Shown here: piece after piece, positions 1-8,900 of the stretch
How the letters are laid out: every line of letters starts with the position of its first letter
Numbering within the stretch: position 1 is the stretch's first letter
Assembly: GCA_964371945.1 (NCBI GenBank)
Contig: CAYJPA010000003.1
Location: 37,345 to 101,344, forward strand
Direction of reading: 5' to 3'
DNA: 64,000 nucleotides
From: CAYJPA01 sp964371945
GTDB taxonomy: Bacteria > Chloroflexota > Chloroflexia > Thermomicrobiales > UBA6265
Position numbers and translations under genes: made by a program
Notes under the pieces: model-generated
The model's database searches: none
The model's input: only the letters and a program-made list of their open reading frames with translations
Told to the model about the DNA's origin: nothing

Positions 1-1288
1 CCAGCGCCTGCGCGACCGGATCGAATGCCGCGACACGCGCTCGATCAGGTCGGTCGCCGAGGTAGATCACCGCGGGCATCGGACCCGATGTCTCGCTCAT
101 CTGATAGAAGAGCCCACCAAGTTTCTTGCCACCGATCTCGACCTCGATGTGTCGCGGTGCGATCAACGATCGGTCAGTCGACCATCCCACGACGGCCGGC
201 AGTTCGGTTCGTTCGGCGTCAGCCTTCGCCTCTTGAACGATGAACCGTGGAGAACCGATCGCGGGTTGGTACAGGTAGACCACGCTCTTATCGGGCAAGA
301 ATCTGGGAGAGGAGACCGTTCCGGAACCTGGATCCAGCTCCGTCGCGCTGGACGAGCTCGCGGCTCGTTCGCAACATCGCACGACACCGTCTTTGAGTCG
401 TGTGTAGACAACGCGGCCCCCGTCATGCGAGTAATGCGGATCGGATTTGTCACCCGCCTCGCTGGCGACGTTCCAACCGGCGCTGTTGTCCGCGTTCACA
501 ACCGAGACGTTCTCCCAGTCGCCATCGTCAGAAACATGCAGCACAAGCGCGCGATCCGGCGCCCAGGAGAGCTGCCGCCGGTTCGCCAGCCGCTTGGTGA
601 TCTGCTTGGTTTCGCCGGTTGCGACATTGACCGTCCAGAGATGATCGCCGGTTTGATCGCTTTCGAGCGTTCGGCGAGCGAAGGCGATCCGCTGGCCGTC
701 GGAGGACCAGCACAAATCGTGATCGTCTTGACCGGGACCACCCTGCGTCATTTGAACCGCGGTGCCTACACCGTCGACGAACGCGACGCAGACCGAATCG
801 CGTCCATCACGCCGGGAAATGAAGGCGATCATCGTTCCGTCGGGAGACCACTTTGGTGACGAATCTGCCCCAGGATGGTCCACCAACATGCGGGCGGAAC
901 CATTCTCGACGTCAAGAATGAAGATCGCGGAACGACCATCGGCAGGATGCGCACCGGTGACCGCAAGCCAAGCGCCGTCCGGCGACCATTGCGGGGCGTC
1001 ATCCGATGCGAAGAAATCGATCGTGGTCGAGAGCGCCTTCGGTTCACTGCCATCGAGCGGGCTCAACCAAAGGTGCAGCGCCCCGGCAATATCTCGCTGA
1101 AAGTAGGCAAGCGTCGTACCGTCTGCTGAAAGTTCCGACAGACCGGGCCGCGAGGGGCTTTCGACGGGAAGCGAGAATTCTGAAGCAGCGGCTTGATCGC
1201 TTTGCTCATCTTCGAGGGCTTCTGGTGAGACGTCTTCAACGATCTCATCAACGTCAATGCCGTTTGACTCGTTCTCTGCCTCGGTCAT
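1..1288 (-). CDS. S9-family peptidase-like protein, TolB/WD40-like beta-propeller (3' end beyond window)
   Basis: Reading the minus strand from an ATG at 1288 gives an open frame of about 429 codons that runs off the left edge. The start is supported by GAAGGA about 6 nt upstream. The protein opens with an acidic, low-complexity stretch (MTEAENESNGIDVDE), then shows repeated propeller-blade motifs typical of TolB/DPP-IV/acylaminoacyl-peptidase propellers (PQWSPDGAWLAV, PKWSPDGTMIAF, CWSSDGQRIAF). Near the edge comes GGLFYQMSE...PAVIYLGD, which resembles the start of the alpha/beta-hydrolase domain. The catalytic Ser-Asp-His would lie outside the window and cannot be checked. It sits 143 bp downstream of hyuB on the same strand, so it may be the last gene of a peptide/hydantoin-degrading operon. 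No signal peptide is visible, so a cytosolic oligopeptidase is the best guess; a propeller-only protein is the alternative. Confidence 0.8.
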   Translation of the reverse strand, partial: MTEAENESNGIDVDEIVEDVSPEALEDEQSDQAAASEFSLPVESPSRPGLSELSADGTTLAYFQRDIAGALHLWLSPLDGSEPKALSTTIDFFASDDAPQWSPDGAWLAVTGAHPADGRSAIFILDVENGSARMLVDHPGADSSPKWSPDGTMIAFISRRDGRDSVCVAFVDGVGTAVQMTQGGPGQDDHDLCWSSDGQRIAFARRTLESDQTGDHLWTVNVATGETKQITKRLANRRQLSWAPDRALVLHVSDDGDWENVSVVNADNSAGWNVASEAGDKSDPHYSHDGGRVVYTRLKDGVVRCCERAASSSSATELDPGSGTVSSPRFLPDKSVVYLYQPAIGSPRFIVQEAKADAERTELPAVVGWSTDRSLIAPRHIEVEIGGKKLGGLFYQMSETSGPMPAVIYLGDRPDRARVAAFDPVAQAL

Positions 1289-1355
1289 TCGAATTCCTTC
1301 ACCCGTCAAATCCGGTGCCTGTCATCGCTTGCATCGCACCACCGTCCGGAGCTGT

Positions 1356-1398
1356 TGATCCCAGGGCAACCAACGTCAGGCCCAAGAACCTGGGATCA
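1356..1398. other. Inverted repeat between hyuB and the S9 peptidase gene
   Basis: TGATCCCAGG (1356-1365) is complementary to CCTGGGATCA (1389-1398), a 10-bp perfect stem with a 23-nt loop. It lies in the short gap between two minus-strand genes. No T-run follows on either strand, so it is not a canonical terminator; it could be an mRNA-stabilising or attenuating hairpin. Confidence 0.35.
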
Positions 1399-1431
1399 GG
1401 TGCGATCGATCCCACCGGCTGTCTCCTTCAA

Positions 1432-3087
1432 CTATAGAGTGTCACCGCCCTTGAGACGACCGCCGGCGCTTTCCGCGGGCTTCACTCCAAATCCACCGCC
1501 TCCGGCAGCCACGCTCGTAAACCGATCGCCGTCCGACGTAAGTTTGACCTCTCCGGTGATCAAATGGCCCGCCCCGTCGGTGAGATCGCGGTCGTTGAGC
1601 AAGACCTGGGTCAGGTTCCCGGGGCCGCCGCCGAAGAGACCGGGCGCGGGATGGCGAAGACGATCCGGATGAAGATAGAACCGAATGTCGGCGTTCGAAC
1701 CCGGCAAGCGGCGCATGCGAGTGCGAAAGCCGGGCGTTCCCCGGAACGCCCCATCCCCACCGCTCTCTTCGATCACGGTACGTTCGTCTATGAGAATGGG
1801 GGAGCGCGCCTCGAAGACCTCCACCGGCACATTGCCCGCGCTGGACGGGAAGCAGTTGTAGCCCAGACCGTTCGTGCCTTGTCCCGCCCCTCGTCCACCA
1901 CCGGTGAAATAGTGGACCCCGAACGGTGAGCCGTCCGCTTCGGTGCCCGCGGCACGGAAGGCGTGCATCAACCCATTACCGGCCTGAACGCGATCCGGCA
2001 GTGCGGGCGCCAGTGCTCCGAAGAGCAGCGTGTGCAAGTGCCATCCGGTTTGCGTGCGCGCGTTCACCGAGGCGGTGCGGCCGCAGTTCAGAATGCTCCC
2101 TTCTGGCGCGGTGACATCGATCGGCCGGAAGCAACCCTCGTTGTTCGGAACGTTTGGAGTCAGCAGGCACTTCAATGGATAGACGGTGTGGGCTCGGGTG
2201 TAGGTGAAGGTGCAATTGATCCCGCCGGATGGTTGTTGTGGCGCGGAGCCGGCATAGTCGACCGAGATTCGATCGCCCTCGATCTGGATCTCTCCAAGGA
2301 GAATCAGATCGCCATGCGGCGCCTCGACGACCGCCTCGTTGACATAAACACCGTTGGGCGTAGCGGCAATTGCCCGGCGCATCGCGGACTCGGCGCGGGC
2401 CTGGAGAATCCCGGCCAATTCGACGAGATCATCGAGACCATATTCGTCAAGAAACGCGATGATCCGGCGCGATCCGACCTCGTTCGCGGCTACCTGCGCG
2501 GCGATGTCGGTCAGCACCATCTCAGGTTGCCGGACATTGTTTCCGATCACTTCGAAGAGCAGATCGTTCGGTTGTCCCCGGTCGTAGAGTTTGGCGAGCG
2601 GAATGTAAAGACCTTCCTCATACCGGTCTCGAGCACTCAAGCCGTCGAGGGTGCCTCCAATGGATGAGGTGTGCGCTACGGTGTTGTTGAACGCAACAAC
2701 GCGATCGCCTCGAAAGATCGGCGTGATCACTGAAATGTCGTCCAGGTGACCGGCGCACAGCCACGGATCGTTTGTGACATAGACATCGCCTGGAGACATC
2801 GTGTCTACCGGGAACTTGACCAGCAACGCGCGCGTCACTTCCGGCATGACCAGATTGAAAACCGGCATCGAACGGGAGGAGTGGGCGAGTCCGTTGCCCG
2901 CCGCGTCCAGCAATTCGCAGCCGTAATCTTGCGCGGCGCCGATCACAGGAGAGACGGCAGTTCGCAGCACCGTCGTCCACATCTCGTCGGTGATCGCGAT
3001 CAACCGGCTCCACATGATCTCGAGCCCGACCGGGTCGTTTGCCAGCGTTGCAGCGTTTGTGCTCCATTGCGGGGTTTCAACTGTCAT
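1432..3087 (-). CDS. hyuB: Hydantoinase B/oxoprolinase family protein (N-methylhydantoinase B-like)
   Basis: 551 residues, the usual length for the HyuB family. The start chosen is the ATG at 3087 (MTVETPQW...), because it overlaps the hyuA stop as ATGA (3084-3087), the usual sign of translational coupling; an upstream extension to 3258 is spurious. Family hallmarks include the opening DPVGLEIMWSRL, the region around PVIGAAQDYGCELLD, DVYVTNDPW, HLDDISVITP, and the Gly-rich GGGRGAGQG and GDGAFRGTPG segments. With HyuA it would form an ATP-dependent amidase opening hydantoins or 5-oxoproline-type lactams. The exact substrate cannot be told from sequence. It ends with TAG at 1432-1434. Confidence 0.92.
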   Translation of the reverse strand: MTVETPQWSTNAATLANDPVGLEIMWSRLIAITDEMWTTVLRTAVSPVIGAAQDYGCELLDAAGNGLAHSSRSMPVFNLVMPEVTRALLVKFPVDTMSPGDVYVTNDPWLCAGHLDDISVITPIFRGDRVVAFNNTVAHTSSIGGTLDGLSARDRYEEGLYIPLAKLYDRGQPNDLLFEVIGNNVRQPEMVLTDIAAQVAANEVGSRRIIAFLDEYGLDDLVELAGILQARAESAMRRAIAATPNGVYVNEAVVEAPHGDLILLGEIQIEGDRISVDYAGSAPQQPSGGINCTFTYTRAHTVYPLKCLLTPNVPNNEGCFRPIDVTAPEGSILNCGRTASVNARTQTGWHLHTLLFGALAPALPDRVQAGNGLMHAFRAAGTEADGSPFGVHYFTGGGRGAGQGTNGLGYNCFPSSAGNVPVEVFEARSPILIDERTVIEESGGDGAFRGTPGFRTRMRRLPGSNADIRFYLHPDRLRHPAPGLFGGGPGNLTQVLLNDRDLTDGAGHLITGEVKLTSDGDRFTSVAAGGGGFGVKPAESAGGRLKGGDTL

Positions 3088-5201
3088 CGCCGGCCTCCGC
3101 GCTGAACCACGAGCGCACCGAATGGATTGATCTCGCCATGGTCGCCCGGTTGGAGCACCGTCGTTGCGGCGGTCTCTTCGATAATTGCTGGACCAGTGAG
3201 GCGCGCACCGGCACGAAGCAATGGACGATCGTAAACGGGCGCTGAAACATATCCCCAATCGTGCGTCCCAAAGAAGACCGGGCGGTATCCTGTCAAAGCA
3301 GAAGAAGGATCTTGGTCGCCAATCTCCTGAGCTGAAAGCCGGACCCTGCCCTCGGGACCGCGTGCCTCGATCCGCCAGGTGGTCGCCTCAACCGGCAGCC
3401 CAGTCAGCATCCGCCCATATCGCTCCGCATAAGCGAAATCAAAGGCGTCGGCCAGCTTCGATTTCCGGTCGGGACCCGGGCCAAGGTCCGCTACCGTTAG
3501 CTCGTGATACTGACCGGCAAGACGCAAATCGACGGATCGTTCGACGACAATCTCCGTACGGGAGACGCCGGCAGCAAGGAGCGCGTCAGTCGCTTCTCGC
3601 TCCATCCCGGCATAGATCGAGTCGACCTTCGTCCAATCGATCGAATCCAGCCGGCCCGCGGAGGTTCGGGCGAGACTGATCGAGGGCGGCGCGACGAGAC
3701 AACCCAACGCCGAGGCGACACCGGCCCCGGCCGGGAAAATCACCTCATCGATCTCGAGCAGTGAAGCAACGGCCATGGCATGCGCCGGTCCGGCGCCGCC
3801 GAATGCGAGCAACGTATAGCGCCGGGGGTCCTTGTTTTTCTCGATCGCGTGGATCCTCGCCGCCGCGGCCATCGCTTCGTTCGCAATTCGGTAGATTCCC
3901 CACGCTGTCTCGATCGCCGAAAGGCCGATCCGCGCGCCCAACCCCGCAAGCGCGGCCTCCGCGGCATCACGGTCGAGCTGCATTCGCCCACCCAGGAATG
4001 ACCCTTCGGCCAGGTAACCGAGCAGCAGATTCGCATCGGTGACAGTCGCGTCGGTTCCTCCCCGCCCGTAACAGGCCGGTCCGGGGTCGGCGGCGGCAGA
4101 ATCCGGACCAACCTTGAGCAGACCGAGCTCATCGATTCTCGCGATGCTACCCCCGCCCGCGCCGATTTCGATCAGATCCACCACGGGAATCGCGATCGGT
4201 AGACCGCTCCCTGATTTAAAGCGGTGGACCCTGGCGGCTTCGAGCGAAGCCGCCAGGGCCGGTCGGCCGTCGTCAATCAGGCATGCCTTTGCCGTCGTTC
4301 CACCCATATCGAGCGACAACACGCGATTGCGCCCGGCGAGCGCACCGTGGAATGCGGCAACAAGCGCTCCCGCGGCAGGACCGGATTCAAGCAGGCGAAT
4401 CGGACGCGCGGTTGCTTCACTCGCCGAGGCGATCCCTCCGGCAGAAAGCATGATCTGTAGTTCAAGCTCGTCTGGCAGACCACGATCGCGTAGCGCGGCC
4501 GTCATTCCGCCGATCGATCGACGGACTTTTCCTTTCACATAAGCATCCGCGACGGTCGTCGAAAACCGCTCATACTCACCGATGAGTGGAGCGACGCGGG
4601 ACGAGATCGAAACATCGAGGCCCGGAAACGCCTCGCCAATCGCTCTAGCAGCGATCTCTTCGTGTTCAGGATTCAGATAGCTGTGAAGGAATCCGACCGC
4701 GACCGCTTCAACGCCGGCTGCGACCAGCGGCCGCAGAACATCCACGACCTGGCAAGGATCGACCGGAGACAACGCAATGCCATCCCGTGTGACCCGCTCA
4801 TCCGATTCGACGCGGTTTTCTGGCTGTACCAGCGGTTCAGCCGGAGGCGCAAAGAGGTCGTAGATGTCGTACATCTGATCCCGGCCAAAGGTCAGCAGGT
4901 CACGATGCCCGCGGGTGGTCAGAAAAGCGGTTCGCGCGCCTTTGCGCTCGATCACCGCATTGGTGACCAATGTGGTCGCGTGGACGACAAGGCCCAAACG
5001 TGTCGGATCGAGCCGGCCATCAGCTACGAGATCGTTCCAGCCTTGGAGCGAGGATTGAACCGGGTCAAGTGGATCCGTCGGAACCTTGTGCTCCGCGACG
5101 ACGTTTCCAATGGTCAGGTCGACCAGCGTGAAATCGGTGAACGTGCCGCCTACATCGAAACTCAACGCAAGGTCGCGATCGGGCGAGTTACTAGTTGTCA
5201 A
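3084..5201 (-). CDS. hyuA: Hydantoinase/oxoprolinase subunit A (N-methylhydantoinase A-like)
   Basis: 705 residues, full length for the family. The N-terminal SFDVGGTFTDF phosphate-binding motif and the internal MGGTTAKACLI and GAGGGSIA motifs mark the ASKHA-like ATP-binding fold of hydantoinase A/oxoprolinase. FGGAGPAHA and AGVASALGCL are also family signatures. The start is a TTG at 5201; the conserved VGGTFTD lies only 17 residues in, so the start must be close to here. It is the first gene of a minus-strand operon hyuA-hyuB-(S9 peptidase) and shares a 125-bp upstream region with the divergent nitroreductase gene. Likely cytosolic ATP-dependent cleavage of hydantoins, 5-oxoproline or a related cyclic amide. 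Confidence 0.93.
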   Translation of the reverse strand: MTTSNSPDRDLALSFDVGGTFTDFTLVDLTIGNVVAEHKVPTDPLDPVQSSLQGWNDLVADGRLDPTRLGLVVHATTLVTNAVIERKGARTAFLTTRGHRDLLTFGRDQMYDIYDLFAPPAEPLVQPENRVESDERVTRDGIALSPVDPCQVVDVLRPLVAAGVEAVAVGFLHSYLNPEHEEIAARAIGEAFPGLDVSISSRVAPLIGEYERFSTTVADAYVKGKVRRSIGGMTAALRDRGLPDELELQIMLSAGGIASASEATARPIRLLESGPAAGALVAAFHGALAGRNRVLSLDMGGTTAKACLIDDGRPALAASLEAARVHRFKSGSGLPIAIPVVDLIEIGAGGGSIARIDELGLLKVGPDSAAADPGPACYGRGGTDATVTDANLLLGYLAEGSFLGGRMQLDRDAAEAALAGLGARIGLSAIETAWGIYRIANEAMAAAARIHAIEKNKDPRRYTLLAFGGAGPAHAMAVASLLEIDEVIFPAGAGVASALGCLVAPPSISLARTSAGRLDSIDWTKVDSIYAGMEREATDALLAAGVSRTEIVVERSVDLRLAGQYHELTVADLGPGPDRKSKLADAFDFAYAERYGRMLTGLPVEATTWRIEARGPEGRVRLSAQEIGDQDPSSALTGYRPVFFGTHDWGYVSAPVYDRPLLRAGARLTGPAIIEETAATTVLQPGDHGEINPFGALVVQRGGRR

Positions 5202-5326
5202 CGTCGATGCTGCCCCCGCGAGATACGGTTTCGGCCCCGGCCGATGCTATCATCGCCGCTCCCGCGAGACAATCGAGCACGGGTGCTTGAAAGCCATCGA
5301 GGAACCGCGAAACCACGGGAGCAACG

Positions 5327-5917
5327 ATGCAGTTTAGTGATGTTGTGCGAAAACGGCGGATGGTCAGGAATTTCACCGAAGAGCCGGTCGATCCAGCCAT
5401 GATAGATCGAATCCTTGATCTCGCCCGGCGCGCCCCGAGCGCTGGCTTCACCCAAGGTCAATCGTTCATCGTGGTGACCGATCCGGAACGCCGGCGATCC
5501 GTGGCCCGGCTTTGCCTCGAAGAGGAGTATGTCTCCGGCGGGTTCGATCCCTATATCTCAAAGGCCCCAGTTCAGATCATCGTCTGCACGAACGAATCCG
5601 ATTACCACAATCGATACCAGCAGCCCGATAAGCTGGACGATGACGGCTCGGAGATCAATTGGGATGTTCCGTACTGGCATGTCGACGCGGGCTGCGCCGC
5701 GATGATCGTGCTGCTGGCTGTCGTCGATGAAGGTTTGAGCGCGGGCTACGCCGGCGTAATCGATCACGCCGGTCTTCGTTCCTTACTCGGGATCCCGAAC
5801 GACGTGACCGCGATCGGCGTTATCCCGATCGGCCATCCGGCGCCTGATAAGCCTTCCGGCTCACTGACGCGTGGACGACGCGAGCTCAGCCAGATCATCC
5901 ACCGAGAGCAATGGTAG
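5327..5917 (+). CDS. Nitroreductase-family FMN oxidoreductase
   Basis: 196 residues. The N-terminal VVRKRRMVRNFTEEPVD and ILDLARRAPSAGFTQGQ segments match the FMN-binding start of the nitroreductase superfamily (the RRxxRxF and APSxxxxQ motifs). The C-terminal part carries GIPNDVTAIGVIPIGHP, the usual 'P..V.A...iGYP' signature near the flavin. GGGAGCAACG precedes the ATG, a good ribosome-binding site. It is transcribed away from hyuA and its last 23 bp overlap the 3' end of the convergent diguanylate cyclase gene. Probable NAD(P)H-dependent reduction of an unknown substrate; the central part (GGFDPYISKAP, YWHVDAGCAA) resembles the actinobacterial/Chloroflexi mycofactocin-type nitroreductases more than NfsA/NfsB. 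Confidence 0.9.
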   Translation: MQFSDVVRKRRMVRNFTEEPVDPAMIDRILDLARRAPSAGFTQGQSFIVVTDPERRRSVARLCLEEEYVSGGFDPYISKAPVQIIVCTNESDYHNRYQQPDKLDDDGSEINWDVPYWHVDAGCAAMIVLLAVVDEGLSAGYAGVIDHAGLRSLLGIPNDVTAIGVIPIGHPAPDKPSGSLTRGRRELSQIIHREQW

Positions 5918-8900
5918 CCGTCGTTCGCTTCGCGATCACAATCGGTAGCCGGGAAAGATCTCCCATTGCCGAGACGGCCGGCGGCTCGTCGTCCGCTGGC
6001 CCATGCCATTGTCGCTTGGACTCGTACATTCCGTGATCCGCGAGATCGATGAGCTCTTGGCGCGTCGTTGCCTGAATCGGATAGACGGCCACGCCGATGG
6101 CGAGGCCTATCGCCATGTCGGAATCGGTTTCGACGACATTGAGTCGAGTCGCCGCACTCAAAATGCGATCACCGACATCGATCGCTTCAACCGTTCCCGC
6201 GTCGGGCAGGATCAACATGAATTCGTCCCCGCCGTACCGACCGACTTCATCGTACTCGCGCACATTCGACTTAAGTAGTTGCGCCACCCGCTGGAGCACC
6301 CGATCGCCAATCTGGTGACCATGCGTATCGTTTACATGTTTGAAGCGGTTGAGATCCACCATCATCACGGCGACGGTTTGATCGAGACGTTGCGCCCGGT
6401 TGAGCTCAACATCCAGGCGTTCTTGTATGGCCCGATGGTTCAACACACCGGTCAACCCGTCCGTGTTTGCTTGCTCTTTGAGCGCCGAATGCATTCGGAT
6501 GCGCTCAATTGCGATTGCACCCTGACTCGCGAGATCGGCCCCGAGGCGAATCGACTCCGACGAGAATGCGTTCTGGGCCGCGGCGTAGCAGCCGACCACC
6601 CCGAGACAGCGTTCGCCCACCACCATTGGAATGAAGAGCGTGCTCTGTTGACGTTCCCCCAGCAGAAAAACCCTTTCTATTTCCGTAAGCGCCTTGGATT
6701 CAGGATCGACGATAACCGCGGTTCGGCTCTCAATGACTTGGCGTGTAAGCGGCCAGTCGCACAACCGGAATCGCTTCCCTAATTCCGTCATGCCATTTGT
6801 CCAAGTTGGCAAGCTATGAACCGCGACGACTTCGGTTTCGTCCTCAGCGGGATCGAACAGTTCGATCTCGCAACATTCGGCTCCCGCAATGGCCAGACTG
6901 GCCAACGCGACTTCGTTCATCACATCTCGCAAGTCGATACTGGTCGCGACCGCCCGGCTTACCCTGAGCAGCGCCGACTGCTCTTCCGCATACCTGCGCG
7001 ATTCCTCAAGGAGTTGAGCGTTTTGGATCGCCAGAGCAGTCTGCAGGGCAATTTCACCGCCGATACGGAGCGTCGATTCACTGAACGAATCGCCAGAGGT
7101 TGAGTAGAAAAGAAGCGTTCCGACCGCGTTGTTTCCAATCCATAGCGGAAACTGAGCCATTGCGCGTGCTTGAACCTGTTCCATTTCACGCCGGCATCGA
7201 TCCGGGATGTGGTCGTCATCGAAATGAAACACCACGCCCCCACGAGTGCTCAAACCGCGTGTCAGGGGTGACAATCCGGGGACTGGCTCTGAATCGAGTG
7301 GCCGAATCCCGTGGTTGACATGGGTCGGTTCAGCGCCCGGTTGCCAAAGCTTAATATCGCAAGTATCAACACCGGCGACGTCGCGACTGGCTTGCGCGAT
7401 GTCCGTCAGAACCGTGCTCAGATCGAGGCTCGACGTCGCCGCTTGGCTGACCCGCAACAATACCGAGCGCTCTTCAGACCGTCGCCGCTCAACCTCGAGC
7501 AGGCGGGCATTGTTGAGTGCGAGCGCTACCTGCGTTCCGATTTCAGTTCCCAGATTGAGCGCTTTGTCATCGAACGCCCCTGGCTCCCGCGACGCGAAGT
7601 AGATGACGCCGGTGTCTTCGTTCGAAAGCCAAACGGGAACGATCACAATGCTGGCCATGCCGTACTCGGCCATTACGTCGCGATCCGCCTGGATGAGATC
7701 GGGATCATCGGCTTCGACAATGACGGGCGTTCTGCCAGATATCGCCCTGAATTCGGCGGCACCGGGAACGAGTGGAAAACGCGTGCCCGGCTCCACAAGA
7801 CCGGGCCAGTCCGGTACCGCGATATCCGCTTCAACGATCATTTCTTGGAGCGCCATGTCCAGTGAAAAGATGGTGCAACAATCAGTGCCCGGTATGTTCA
7901 GACACGCCCGAGCGACTTCGTTCAAGACGATCTGCTTATCCAAGCTAGAAACAGCCGCCCTGCTAACCCTATGCAGAATCGCCCAGTCATTGCCTCGTTC
8001 TCGTTCCGCTTCGAGTAACCGCGCATTGTGAATGGCCAGCGCCGTCTGCGAGGCGATCTCGCGGCCCAGGCGGAGAGCATCTTGTCCAAGTGCCCTCAAC
8101 CGTCTCGACGAGAGGTAAAAAATCCCCACTTCTTTGTCGTGCCGGATGATCGGGACGACCGCGAGACTTTCGATCCCAAACTCCTGGAGCTTCTGACGAT
8201 TGAACTCATTGAGCTGCGGATCATCGCGTTCGACCACGACAGGAGTCCGATTCCTGAGCATTTCGAGATCGAACGACCATTCACTGTCGCTATATCGGGT
8301 TCCCACGTCATCTTCGCAGTCCCATCCATCGACCGCGATATCGGCTAGGACTTCGAACTCGCGCTCCGCTTCGTCCCAAAGCGCGATCGTGCAACACTCC
8401 GCGCCTGGAATCGTCATGCTGGCGGACGCGATTTCGGCCAGGACCTGGCGTACATCCAAACTTGAGGTGGCGGCCCGGCTCACTTGATGAAGGATTGACC
8501 ATTCCATCGCCCGGTTGTGCTCGGATTGAAGGAGTTGAGCGTTCCGGATCGCGAGCGCGGTCTGGGCAGCGATTTCGGAGCCAAGGCGCTGAGTCTCTTC
8601 ATCGAATGCGTCGACTTGTCGCGAGAATACATCGAGAATGCCGAGGCATTGCTCACCAACCCACAGCGGAAAGACAAGCATGCTTCCAGTTCCCGCATCG
8701 ACCATGCGCGTTCGGCTGGCTTCATCAAGTTCTGGGTCCAGCACGTCGAATCGGATCGGGCTTCGGTTGGCCAGCAGCTCGCGTTCTCGCACCCAGTATC
8801 CGACCGCATAGCGGGTTCCCGGTTCATCGACCCCCGGCCACTCAGGAATCGTTTTCTGGGCCGCGATCTCGAGCTCATCGGTTTGCGGATGCCAGAGCTC

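Noticed and set aside
149..859. Plus-strand open frame of 236 codons
   Set aside because: It is the shadow of the partial S9 peptidase on the minus strand, whose repeated SPDG propeller motifs are far more protein-like.
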